In this document: in pieces, positions 54,359-64,000 of the stretch
Layout: every line of letters starts with the position of its first letter
Position numbering within the stretch: position 1 is the first letter of the stretch
NCBI GenBank assembly: GCA_950097015.1
Contig: CATNEN010000038.1
Coordinates: 8,752,001-8,816,000 of the forward strand
Direction of reading: 5' to 3'
DNA: 64,000 bases
Origin: Macrostomum hystrix
Taxonomy: Eukaryota; Platyhelminthes; Macrostomidae
The notes under the pieces: generated by a model
Databases searched by the model: none
Seen by the model: the letters and a program-made list of their open reading frames with translations, nothing else
Told to the model about the DNA's origin: nothing
Made by a program: the position numbers and the translations under genes

Positions 54359-54822
54359 ATCTATAACTAACAAGCGAACACAACCAACAGATCTAGCTAG
54401 AACTGGTATGCTACTCTATAAGGTCAACCAGTCAAAAAATTAAGTAACGCGCAACAAATTTAAATTAACAAATTAACTTATTTATTTCATTTAGTACTAT
54501 TATTTCAAGTTACGAAATTAGCTAATAAAATTGTGTTGACGCAACAAAGCTGTTACAATGTTCAAATGCGTTTAATTGAGTATTTTATGAGATTTTTTAG
54601 AAATGCAGTTAGTTGAAAAAATTAATGGGAATAAACTTGCTTTGAGTGGGTTTAAAACATGATCAGCAGAATACAATTTTTTATCGTAATGCCTTCTGCG
54701 CAACGGCGCAAGTAACTATAGCTGGGAAATTATTAGCACAATGACTCGTCATATAATTATTTACGAATGCTTGAAACTACGACAAGAACGCGAACTGTTG
54801 TTTTAAATGCCTGTTTGGCAGG
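54359..54822. other. 3' flank of RPA3
   Basis: AT-rich, no gene seen. Probably includes the polyadenylation region of RPA3 on the minus strand. Confidence 0.35.
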
Positions 54823-55360
54823 TCAGGGCTTCAAGTAGAATGCCTGGCTACCGTTGCAGATCTCGACGGCCTTGTTGTAGACTTCCATGTCAAAGTTCTC
54901 AATGTTGTCCCTGTCGAATAGTACAATATGGCTCACAGCGATCTCCTTGTCCGAGGTGGCCGTGCCGAGCACCTCCACGACTGTGCCGGGCTCGACGAAG
55001 AAGTCACGTGACAGGGCGGCTCGGACCTGCGCGGTATTGGTTTGGATATGAAGAACCGCATTTGCAATCCCATTCTCGCTAAATATTATCATATTATCCC
55101 AAACTCCCTCCTTTCTCCCCAATCTAACTATTCTCCCCAATCTCACTCCATTTTCCCTAATCTCACTCCATTCTTTCCAGCCTGACCTGCAGGGAGTCCG
55201 CGGCCTCCACCAGTAGGCTGCTGGCAGTCGGGCAGCTCAGCACTCGGCCCAGCAGACAGACGCCGTCGCCCTGTCGCTGCGCCAGGAGGCGCCCGTTGAC
55301 GCGAGGCCTAGCCCGCAGATGATCATCGGCCGAGTCAACGTCCATCAAGCTGGTGTTCAT
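54823..55360 (-). CDS. RPA3: Replication protein A 14 kDa subunit
   Basis: Two exons, 55360-55187 and 55026-54823, join in phase 0 (SLQ|VRAAL) to 125 residues, close to the usual ~120. RPA3 is the smallest subunit of the single-stranded DNA-binding RPA trimer, a single OB fold. Family features: RVNGRLLAQRQGDGVCLLGRV at the N-terminus (compare the common R-x-N-x-x-x-L-x-x-x-x-x-x-x-V-x-x-x-G pattern), VEPGTVVEVLGTAT in the middle, and FDMEVYNKAVEICNGSQAFY at the C-terminus. The donor is gtcagg and the acceptor is ccgcgcag. The upstream side (plus direction) opens into a 36-bp minisatellite after about 70 bases. Confidence 0.9.
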
Positions 55361-55431
55361 GGCTGCGGGTTCGAAGCGAAAGTGACTAGCGAGGTTAGAA
55401 AATGACTAGTTGACAAGCCGTTGTCAAATCT

Positions 55432-56210
55432 GCTTCTCACACCTGCCTGTCATCTCTCACCTCACCTACTTCTCACTCCTGCCTGTCACCTCTCACCTCA
55501 CCTACTTCTCACTCCTGCCTGTCACCTCTCACCTCACCTACTTCTCACACCTGCCTGTCACCTCTCACCTCACCTACTTCTCACTCCTGCCTGTCACCTC
55601 TCACCTCACCTACTTCTCACACCTGCCTGTCACCTCTCACCTCACCTACTTCTCACTCCTGCCTGTCACCTCTCACCTCACCTACTTCTCACTCCTGCCT
55701 GTCACCTCTCACCTCACCTACTTCTCACACCTGCCTGTCACCTCTCACCTCACCTACTTCTCACACCTGCCTGTCACCTCTCACCTCACCTACTTCTCAC
55801 TCCTGCCTGTCACCTCTCACCTCACCTACTTCTCACTCCTGCCTGTCACCTCTCACCTCACCTACTTCTCACTCCTGCCTGTCACCTCTCACCTCACCTA
55901 CTTCTCACACCTGCCTGTCACCTCTCACCTCACCTACTTCTCACTCCTGCCTGTCACCTCTCACCTCACCTACTTCTCACTCCTGCCTGTCACCTCTCAC
56001 CTCACCTACTTCTCACTCCTGCCTGTCACCTCTCACCTCACCTACTTCTCACTCCTGCCTGTCACCTCTCACCTCACCTACTTCTCACACCTGCCTGTCA
56101 CCTCTCACCTCACCTACTTCTCACACCTGCCTGTCACCTCTCACCTCACCTACTTCTCACACCTGCCTGTCACCTCTCACCTCACTTACTTCTCACACCA
56201 TCAATAAGCC
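55432..56210 (+). repeat. 36-bp minisatellite upstream of RPA3
   Basis: About 21 copies of a 36-bp unit containing CTCACCTCACCTACTTCTCA and CTCCTGCCTGTCACCT (T/A variants). It lies within 75 bases of the RPA3 start codon, in the promoter region. Open frames through it are artefacts of a unit length divisible by three. Confidence 0.95.
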
Positions 56211-56775
56211 ACCTCTCATCTCACCTTTCTATGTCCAAAGCTTTTAACGGGAATCCAAAAAACAATGAGTTTGCGATTTTAAAGAATGGCGTGCCGTATC
56301 TCAATTTCATGTATTTTAGCACTGCTGCGCTTAAAAAGTACATAATAATGCGTTATAAATAAATAGAAATTATAAAATGGAAACGCGCGCACAAAATTTG
56401 GTGCACTAGACTTAAAAGCAATAAAATTAGCAAATGACCAGTTAGAAAGAAAGATAGATAAACTATGACTAGGCAGCTACAGCTAACAACATCTAAAGAA
56501 GATAATCTAAAAGAAATATAACCAAAAGCAAAACTTGCACTGCAGCGTTGATCATGGCCAAACAAGACAACTGATAGTAAATTATTAACAGCTTGTCAAT
56601 CTGCCAGCAGTCATTTACTCATAGAAAAAAAATACATCAACTTCAGTCTTCTCAAAGCATCACCTTCACTTTCATAGTTTAAAAAATCCGCATGCAACGA
56701 TTTCATAATCTGAACCCTAACTTCTAAGAAATAAAAAAATCTCATCTGGATTTCCTTGATCTCTAAATCACACTC
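56211..56775. other. Spacer between two minisatellites
   Basis: AT-rich. A minus-strand open frame at 56793-56611 has coding-like composition (ECDLEIKEIQMRFFYFLEVR) but no family. It is too weak to call. Confidence 0.3.
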
Positions 56776-57960
56776 AGACTCCAATGAACTCAAGATCTCA
56801 CCTATGACTCCATGAACTCAAGATCTCACCTATGACTCCATGAACTCAAGATCTCACCTATGACTCCAATGAACTCAAGATCTCACCTATGACTCCATGA
56901 ACTCAAGATCTCACCTATGACTCCATGAACTCAAGATCTCACCTATGACTCCATGAACTCAAGATCTCACCTATGACTCCATGAACTCAAGATCTCACCT
57001 ATGACTCCATGAACTCAAGATCTCACCTATGACTCCAATGAACTCAAGATCTCACCTATGACTCCATGAACTCAAGATCTCACCTATGACTCCAATGAAC
57101 TCAAGATCTCACCTATGACTCCAATGAACTCAAGATCTCACTTATGACTCCATGAACTCAAGATCTCACCTATGACTCCATGAACTCAAGATCTCACCTA
57201 TGACTCCATGAACTCAAGATCTCACCTATGACTCCAGGAACTCAAGATCTCACCTATGACTCCATGAACTCAAGATCTCACCTATGACTCCAATGAACTC
57301 AAGATCTCACCTATGACTCCAGGAACTCAAGATCTCACCTATGACTCCATGAACTCAAGATCTCACCTATGACTCCATGAACTCAAGATCTCACCTATGA
57401 CTCCATGAACTCAAGATCTCACCTATGACTCCAATGAACTCAAGATCTCACCTATGACTCCATGAACTCAAGATCTCACCTATGACTCCAATGAACTCAA
57501 GATCTCACCTATGACTCCAATGAACTCAAGATCTCACCTATGACTCCATGAACTCAAGATCTCACCTATGACTCCATGAACTCAAGATCTCACCTATGAC
57601 TCCATGAACTCAAGATCTCACCTATGACTCCAGGAACTCAAGATCTCACCTATGACTCCATGAACTCAAGATCTCACCTATGACTCCAATGAACTCAAGA
57701 TCTCACCTATGACTCCAGGAACTCAAGATCTCACCTATGACTCCAGGAACTCAAGATCTCACCTATGACTCCAGGAACTCAAGATCTCACCTATGACTCC
57801 ATGAACTCAAGATCTCACCTATGACTCCAGGAACTCAAGATCTCACCTATGACTCCATGAACTCAAGATCTCACCTATGACTCCAGGAACTCAAGATCTC
57901 ACCTATGACTCCAGGAACTCAAGATCTCACCTATGACTCCAGGAACTCAAGATCTCACAT
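56776..57960 (-). repeat. 28/29-bp minisatellite
   Basis: About 42 copies of CTCACCTATGACTCCATGAA plus CTCAAGAT, mixed with 29-bp (CAATGAA) and CAGGAA variants. The CAGGAA type becomes frequent toward the right end, which suggests directional growth. On the minus strand each unit contains ATAGGTGAG. Confidence 0.95.
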
Positions 57961-58470
57961 ATAAATCTATGTCAAAATCTAACTAAGAACTCCATAATTC
58001 AAAAATCTTCCTTTATCTCCGAGTTTTATACCTGACATAGAGTGCTTTAGAAGTCCTAATTTAATTTTACCTAAATAGATTTACCGAAGGAATTGAGTGA
58101 AAAAAACTAGAAGACGGACACAGGGAATAGGCTAAGCGAAGCACGTAATAAAAAAGTATAGAAGAGATTAAAGACAAAAAAGGTTAATCTGACAGCGCAG
58201 TCACAGGCGATTAGTCTTTGCTAACAGTGAGTAAATAAGCGACCGCATTTGTAAAGTAGGGCGTAAGTAAGTCTGTTGTGAAGCATTATTCGGGACTAAA
58301 AAAGGAATGGTTTCAGTGCTGCAAATTAATCTTTGTGGGCACCTTCGTAAAAAAAAATTGTCTACTAGAAGAGCTCAACAGAAAACAAAAAATATGCCAA
58401 TAAACTCGTGACAGTCAGACTGTGAAAGTCAAAACATGCTAACACTGAGAAAAACTGGTATCGGACGGGA
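57961..58470. other. Intergenic spacer
   Basis: No gene, RNA or repeat recognised. Confidence 0.35.
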
Positions 58471-58475
58471 CAATG

Positions 58476-59078
58476 TAAATTGAGGGCGCTTAGACCTGGG
58501 CTGGAGAGTGTACATTGAGGGCGCTTAGACCTGGGCTGGAGAGTGTACATTGAGGGTGCTTAGACCTGGGCTGGAGAGTGTACATTGAGGGCGCTTAGAC
58601 CTGGGCTGGAGAGTGTACATTGAGGGCGCTTAGACCTGGGCTGGAGAGTGTACATTGAGGGCGCTTAGACCTGGGCTGGAGAGTGTACATTGAGGGTGCT
58701 TAGACCTGGGCTGGAGAGTGTACATTGAGGGCGCTTAGACCTGGGCTGGAGAGTGTACATTGAGGGTGCTTAGACCTGGGCTGGAGAGTGTACATTGAGG
58801 GCGCTTAGACCTGGGCTGGAGAGTGTACATTGAGGGTGCTTAGACCTGGGCTGGAGAGTGTACATTGAGGGCGCTTAGACCTGGGCTGGAGAGTGTACAT
58901 TGAGGGCGCTTAGACCTGGGCTAGAGAGTGTACATTGAGGGCGCTTAGACCTGGGCTGGAGAGTGTACATTGAGGGCGCTTAGACCTGGGCTGGAGAGTG
59001 TACATTGAGGGCGCTTAGACCTGGGCTAGAGAGTGTACATTGAGGGCGCTTAGACCTGGGCTGGAGAGTGTACATTGA
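58476..59078 (+). repeat. 35-bp minisatellite
   Basis: About 17 copies of a 35-bp unit containing GAGGGCGCTTAGACCTGGGC and TGGAGAGTGTACATT. It shares the core AGAGTGTACATTGAGGGC with the array at 59.9 kb. Confidence 0.95.
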
Positions 59079-59915
59079 GGATGATCCTCGACAAGTTAAG
59101 TAAAAGCCAGAGAAACTAATCAACCTCACTGATTACCGATTTTTTTCAAAGTAAAAACTTTGTAACTTGAAGTATAAACATCAATAAGTAAGTACACAGG
59201 GCAGGCAGAAATAAAAAAATTATATCTTTGAAGAGGAAAAATTGGTTAATACGCTTTGTTATCGGGATTTACTTTATGAGACAGTTGGTGGATAAAGCTA
59301 ACAGAGGTGTATGCAAACATTCTGAGATCTGCACAAACAGCCAAGTGGACAGTAGTTAAAAAGTGGATCGCTGTGGCTAGAAGATACGAACTCCGGACCT
59401 CAGTGGTGTGTGAGGTTATAAGAAAAAGAAATAGGACTAGGACACTACAGAAACTTTCAAGTGTAAAATGACTTTGACTAGAAAAATCGCGCGTACACGT
59501 AAGACGTACGTCGTGCAAAAATGCCGCTTTTAACAAAATAAAGAAATACAAAGAATAAGTGTACATTTAGATTTTTTTAACTGATTGCAAGGTGAATTGG
59601 TTGTGGGAGCATAGCTGCCCGAAATCAGTAAGCAACATGGTTTAGTTATACAATAAGTTACACAACAGCAATACGCAGAGGCTCAAAACAAAATTTCGTG
59701 ACAAAAAAACGAAAATATCTGTGCAGAAATTGAATCTCATAAATAAATTTTGATTCCTAAATGGTTCCGATCTGAACTCAGTTTTATTGGATCTTTCGAA
59801 ACTGTTACTTAATCATACCAAACAATGCTAAAAGTAAAATAAACCTAACTAAACTAAAACACAGTTTGTCACTGGTCTCAATGGTATAAATCGGTTTGTT
59901 AGGCGGGAAGTGCTA
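59079..59915. other. Spacer between related arrays
   Basis: AT-rich, no gene seen. Confidence 0.35.
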
Positions 59916-60400
59916 CGGAATGTACATTAGGGGCAGGAGTTCTAAGTGCGGAGGGACTAAAGAATGTACATTAGGGGCAGGAGTTCTAAGTGCGGAGGGA
60001 CTAAAGAATGTACATTAGGGGCAGGAGTTCTAAGTGCGGAGGGACTAAAGAATGTACATTAGGGCAGGCGTTCGGGGTGAGCGGGGCTAGAGAGCGTACA
60101 TTAGGGGCAGGAGTTCCGGGTGAGCGGCGCTAGAGAGCGTACATTAGGGGCAGGAGTTCCGGGTGAGCGGGGCTAGAGAGCGTACATTAGGGGCAGGAGT
60201 TTCGGGTGAGCGGGGCTAGAGAGCGTACATTAGGGGCAGGAGTTCCGGGTGAGCGGCGCTAGAGAGCGTACATTAGGGGCAAGAGTTCCGGGTGAGCGGC
60301 GCTAGAGAGCGTACATTAGGGGCAGGAGTTCCGGGTGAGCGGGGCTAGAGAGCGTACACTAAGGGCAGAAGTTTTTGGTTCAGGCTTGAGAATTGTACAT
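59916..60400 (+). repeat. 43/44-bp minisatellite, two subfamilies
   Basis: The first units (44 bp) contain GTACATTAGGGGCAGGAGTT and CTAAGTGCGGAGGGACTAAA; later units (43 bp) contain CCGGGTGAGCGGGGCTAGAG. The switch occurs near 60065. Confidence 0.9.
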
Positions 60401-61180
60401 TCGGTAAACTATAAAACTAGTTTTGGTGTAGTTAAAACGAAAATTATTACAAATATTAATTTTAAAAGATGCTATGTACAGAAAATCATTTAAAAGCACG
60501 ATTCACATAAATGTATAAAGGCAGGTGCCAAAAGGACGCTCATAAAACAGCCGAGAAAAGTGTGGTCCGAAAAACGAAAACAGATTACAAATAGCTAATT
60601 ATACGAGTACAAACAGTTCATAATTGTGCGACAATAATTAAAAAATCCAGCAGACAGTTTTAGAAAGAAGAGATTCGTGCAGCAGTGTGACCTCTAGCGC
60701 TAATTAATTAAGCAAAACTAGGTTGCTTTATGAAGTGCCAAGTCGGAGAGCAGGGCATTAGCATAAACACCTAGTAGACACTTTAAAAGTGTTCGCCTGT
60801 CTATACGAGTAAATCGGCATTTGAACTTATAATGCTGTTTCTTTCAGAAACGTAGAAATGAATGTACGATGCAGTTCTAGACAAACTTTCTGTTAACAAA
60901 ATAGTACATTGCAGACGGACATAAAACAGCTAATTAAGTGAAATATTTTAGCATCAAAGCAAAACATCTATTGTAACGCTTCTTAATGTGTGAATATAGA
61001 AGCTATGCGAGATCAGAGAAAGAGAGATAGAGAGAGAGAAGGAAAGAGATGTCGCGGCGCAGTGTTCTAAGGCTCCATTTAAGCAGGTGCACAGTGGAAT
61101 CCCTATAGCAGATAATATGTCAAATTCTGGTGTAGAATGATGCCACTAGCCGACTAGATTTGATGCTCAAACTTGACTCA
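60401..61180. other. 3' flank of the Cys-rich membrane protein gene
   Basis: Non-coding AT-rich sequence with a short GAGA run at 61015-61045. No gene seen. Confidence 0.4.
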
Positions 61181-62499
61181 TCACGCTTTAACTCCATCGG
61201 ACTCATCTGAGACAACGGCATCGGCGGTGGCACCTTCGGCAGCATCAGCAGCGCCGCCCTGCCGCTTCGGTGTTGTCGGCAGGAAGGCGGCGGTCTCGGG
61301 CGCTGCAGGAGTTGCAGGCTTGGCGTGGTGACGATGATGATGGTGATGATGGTGATGATGGTGATGCGCGGCAGACGTGGCGGTCACGGTGGATCTGGGC
61401 AGTCCCGCGGCGGCGCCGTCACGGGTCTCGCTGGACGGGCCGCGGCAGCAGTACTTGCGCACTTTAGGCAGCACGAAGGGCAGGCTGCAGAGGGCGGCCA
61501 CCCCGCCGATGCAGCCGAGCACCACCACGTAGAACAGGAAGTTCGGCGCGCTGGCAGCGTAGTCGTCGCAATTGGCCGGATTTTCGTCCGCCTCGTTCGG
61601 ACACTTGGAGTCGCCGCTGCACAGCTGCGAGCAGGGATAGATGGCTCCGGCCGTCGAGTAGCTGGAGTTGCTGTCACGGACATAGTCACAGGTGCAGTAG
61701 CACTGCTGGCTGCAGCCAGGACAGCCGCTGTCTCCAACGGTACCAATGCTGGCAGACGGCGATAGGTCGGCGGCGCCAACCAGAAGGCGGCGGCAGGGGG
61801 CGCAGGCCGGGCGGCACTGGGTGTGCCTGCCGCGGTTCTTCGACGACACCCTGTTGCAGGTGTGCTGCAGCTCGTTGAAGCAGGTGAGCTGCGGTGAGTC
61901 AGGTGGGTGGGTGAATGAGCACTCTTATAGACTCCCATGACCAGCTATCATCAATTTTCCTGAATCCAAGAACATCTGCTTCTGAGCAAGCTCTGGAATG
62001 TATAGCTCACCTGATAGATGCCGTCGATGCCTAGGGCGCTCGGCTTGCGGGCCAGAGCGAACCAGGCGCAGAACAGGTCCGGCTCCTGCGACAGGCACAG
62101 CTGCAGCGCTCGCGCGAGGGTTCGCTCGGCCGGTTTCAGGCGGCGCAGCTCGCGCGCCGCGGCAGCCGATGCGTTTAACTCGCGCCAGATTTTCTGATCC
62201 AGCTGGGCGTCCTTCAGTCGATCGTCGGCGTCCGAAGCCTGCTGCTCCAGCTGACTGGTTGCAGTGGCCGATGATCTATCGGGGCTGGGTGTCAGCTGGC
62301 CCGCCGAGGTCCGCACTGCTGCAGACAGACTAACGGCAGCAGCCAGGGCGGCGCTGTTAACGCTGGCAAAGCTCGTCGGCGCGGAGCTGGCGGCAGCTGC
62401 GGCAGCCTGGAGAGGCTGGCAAACGAGGCAGACGAGGCCGAAGATGCGCACGCTGAAGTAGCCGCTGAAGCTGCTGGTTGCCGACTTGGACGGAGACAT
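61181..62499 (-). CDS. Cys-rich type I membrane protein with poly-His tail, family unknown
   Basis: Two exons, 62499-62011 and 61888-61181, join in phase 0 (GIYQ|LTCFNELQHTC) to about 398 residues. The start at 62499 (MSPSKSATSS) gives a signal-like segment VRIFGLVCLVCQPLQ; in-frame ATGs exist upstream (62688), so the start is not certain. Next come an Ala/Ser-rich region, a helical segment (DDRLKDAQLDQKIWRELNAS), and a Cys-rich ectodomain of about 14 Cys after the junction (CRPACAPC, CPGCSQQCYCTC). A TM segment FLFYVVVLGCIGGVAALCSL and a basic stop-transfer KVRKYCCR follow. The cytoplasmic tail carries about a dozen His residues from a GATGGT-type repeat. I do not recognise the family. Third-position GC is very high. 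Confidence 0.7.
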
Positions 62500-62699
62500 T
62501 CTCAGACTCAATTGGATTTTGGCCCTCTTTGAGCAGTGGAATCGATGGAGCTTTGCCACGAAATCTGATTCAATCTTAGCGGAAGCAGCGGCTGAAATTT
62601 GAGAATTTCGGATATTTTCCTGGTCTAAGCATGACAATAGAATCAGACGGTATAATCCTCTACTGTTGCTAAACATCCGACTTGACATTCGCTGGCCAA

Positions 62700-63570
62700 C
62701 GCTAGTCACTCGGGCAAGAAGGCGCTACGAGCGTATTCTTTTGAATAAAAGTAGATTACAGCAAGGCATACGAAAGAGAAGACTGAGCCGGGAGGAGTGC
62801 AGAGGAGAGAGTGCGAGACAGGCAGCCAATCAATAAAAAGCCATCTGGGCCCCAGCCAGGCACTCCGGGGCTAGGGAGATCGAGCGAGTGACAGCCCAGC
62901 CAGGGAAACCTGCAATTGCATTATCAGCTGCTGGCAACTCCCTATTACCAGGGCCTCTTAAATAAGCCCTGAAGCGAGAGAACGGGCCAGTGGGCCGGTG
63001 TCCTAAACCCTGCCTTCCTGGCTCCAGTAGGTAAGCCTCCCAGCCAACACCACAGGACGACGAGTACTACCGTGCGGGCCAGTAATTACGCCGCTAATTA
63101 GACAGGAAAATGAGAAATAAAAGTGACAAGATTCTTTTTTAGCGAAGCTGTGAGCCTTAGGAAAACATTTCCACGCGGGAATTCCAGCCTTAAATTCAGG
63201 ATCGAATACTGCTTAGTATATATGTGAAGCACAGCTTATTCATGGTGACATTTCAGCTTTCAAATCTTTCTAGGTGACGTCAGTCACGTGACTTGGATTT
63301 CTTATTGCTAAGAAACTGAACACGACCGTAAAACTTATTTATCAAGTTAAGCTTCGTATTTGTTTAACAGCAATCAGATTATGACCAGCATGAAAGCATA
63401 AACAAATCAAAGTCTGTTAATTATAACGATTGCACCTAATTGTAAGCATATTAAGCATACATCTAGATAAGAGCACCTTCAACAATACTATGTATGCTAT
63501 CTATAATAAAATAGAAAATAAATATACTAGAAATTACACCTAGCCCAGTTGTGCTAAGCTTCAATTCAAA
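62700..63570. other. Upstream region of the Cys-rich protein gene
   Basis: Non-coding. It contains the palindromic binding-site pair reported separately. No ORF or repeat of note. Confidence 0.4.
63275..63292. promoter_or_regulatory. Adjacent CRE and E-box palindromes
   Basis: TGACGTCA (full CRE, CREB/ATF type) at 63275-63282 is followed without a gap by GTCACGTGAC (63283-63292), a perfect palindrome matching the bHLH-Zip (USF, MITF/TFE) preference. It lies about 780 bases upstream of the Cys-rich gene and 320 bases beyond the PLPBP stop. The target gene is unknown. Confidence 0.5.
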
Positions 63571-63574
63571 GGTC

Positions 63575-63690
63575 TTTGTGTACAGCTGCTCAGTCCACGG
63601 ACTGGTGAGGCCGTCACACCAATATTTCTTTAGCAAATTGCTTCCGTTGGGGTGAGAATCGAACTCCTGACCTCTTGACCTGCTACTAGC
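63575..63690 (-). repeat. Degenerate SINE family 1 fragment
   Basis: Contains CTGCTCAGTCCACGGACTGG and a B-box-complement-like GAGAATCGAACTCCTGACC. The order matches family 1, but the middle is deleted. Confidence 0.6.
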
Positions 63691-63877
63691 TATTTAATGT
63701 CATCCTGATCTATATATAAGATCTAGAAAAACAGTAGATAGACCAATATAGAAGGAGAATAGAAGAATAATCTATTGATACTACTGGGCAGTAGGCAATG
63801 GAATAAATAGAAAGACAGCGTCCAGTCTCTATAGATAACAGATAGACCTATATAATCAAATAAGAGAGCATGGTGAG

Positions 63878-63955
63878 TCAATCGGCCTTCTTGGCGTAGT
63901 CTCGTTCGCCAAATATTGTGCTACCAACGCGGACATTGGTGCTGCCCATTCTGAT
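63878..63955 (-). CDS. PLPBP: Pyridoxal phosphate homeostasis protein, last exon only
   Basis: The exon begins after the acceptor attccag and encodes MGSTNVRVGSTIFGERDYAK, followed by KAD and a stop. The block GSTNVRxGSTIFGERDY is the C-terminal signature of the YggS/PROSC family: the segment around the PLP phosphate-binding end of the single TIM-barrel domain. The protein binds PLP and buffers its free level in cytosol and mitochondria. All other exons lie beyond the right edge. The C-terminus is short compared with the human protein, which continues about 20 residues after the same block. Confidence 0.85.
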   Translation of the reverse strand: MRMGSTNVRVGSTIFGERDYAKKAD

Positions 63956-64000
63956 CTGGAATGGTTAGAAAATTTGAGAGCTGTGTTGTAGCCTACTATT

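Noticed and set aside
49425-56362. ORFs over the 27-, 21/42- and 36-bp arrays
   Set aside because: Same reason: a period divisible by three and low-complexity peptides.
1-64000. CRISPR array, bacterial operon or prophage
   Set aside because: The tandem arrays have no spacers, genes contain introns and animal protein families, and no prokaryotic signals occur.

Overview
This is nuclear DNA from an animal. Coding genes are split by GT-AG introns (about 78 bp to several kb). The families present are metazoan: class A GPCRs, caspase-fold domains, EGF repeats, CNOT11, SERAC1, RPA3 and PLPBP. tRNA-derived SINEs, DNA-transposon relics and long minisatellites are abundant. An invertebrate, possibly a free-living flatworm or another spiralian, is a low-confidence guess; the sequence does not prove the phylum.

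Layout. 0-18.3 kb: a cluster of five closely related GPCR genes (one cut by the left edge, one inverted) with a shared plan: a TATA-like box, a first coding exon holding only the Met codon, then one large exon. Between them lie a mariner relic, two hAT-like non-autonomous elements, SINEs and a LINE fragment. 20.3-31.8 kb: two divergent paralogous seven-exon genes. Each encodes a protein-kinase-like domain, a caspase-like domain, ankyrin repeats, a poly-Gly linker and a second caspase-like domain, and every catalytic centre I can read has lost its key residue. I consider this pair the most novel system in the window. 31.8-34.2 kb: AT-rich, no gene seen. 34.2-38.2 kb: CNOT11 (five exons). 40.0-40.9 kb: an intronless four-TM gene on the minus strand. 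42.9-53.8 kb: SERAC1-like gene on the minus strand, whose largest intron contains a complete EGF-repeat membrane-protein gene on the plus strand. 54.8-55.4 kb: RPA3. 55.4-60.4 kb: almost only minisatellites. 61.2-62.5 kb: a two-exon Cys-rich type I membrane protein. 63.9 kb: last exon of PLPBP, which continues off the right edge.

From 38.2 to 60.4 kb, tandem arrays with units of 20-44 bp (plus one tetranucleotide array) make up roughly two fifths of the sequence and sit inside introns, directly at exon ends or between genes. Several keep all reading frames open and give long spurious ORFs, which I left out. Exon boundaries were placed by hand from splice consensus and reading phase; phases close exactly for the GPCRs, both caspase/kinase-like genes, CNOT11, the EGF gene and RPA3, but not for the 5' part of SERAC1.
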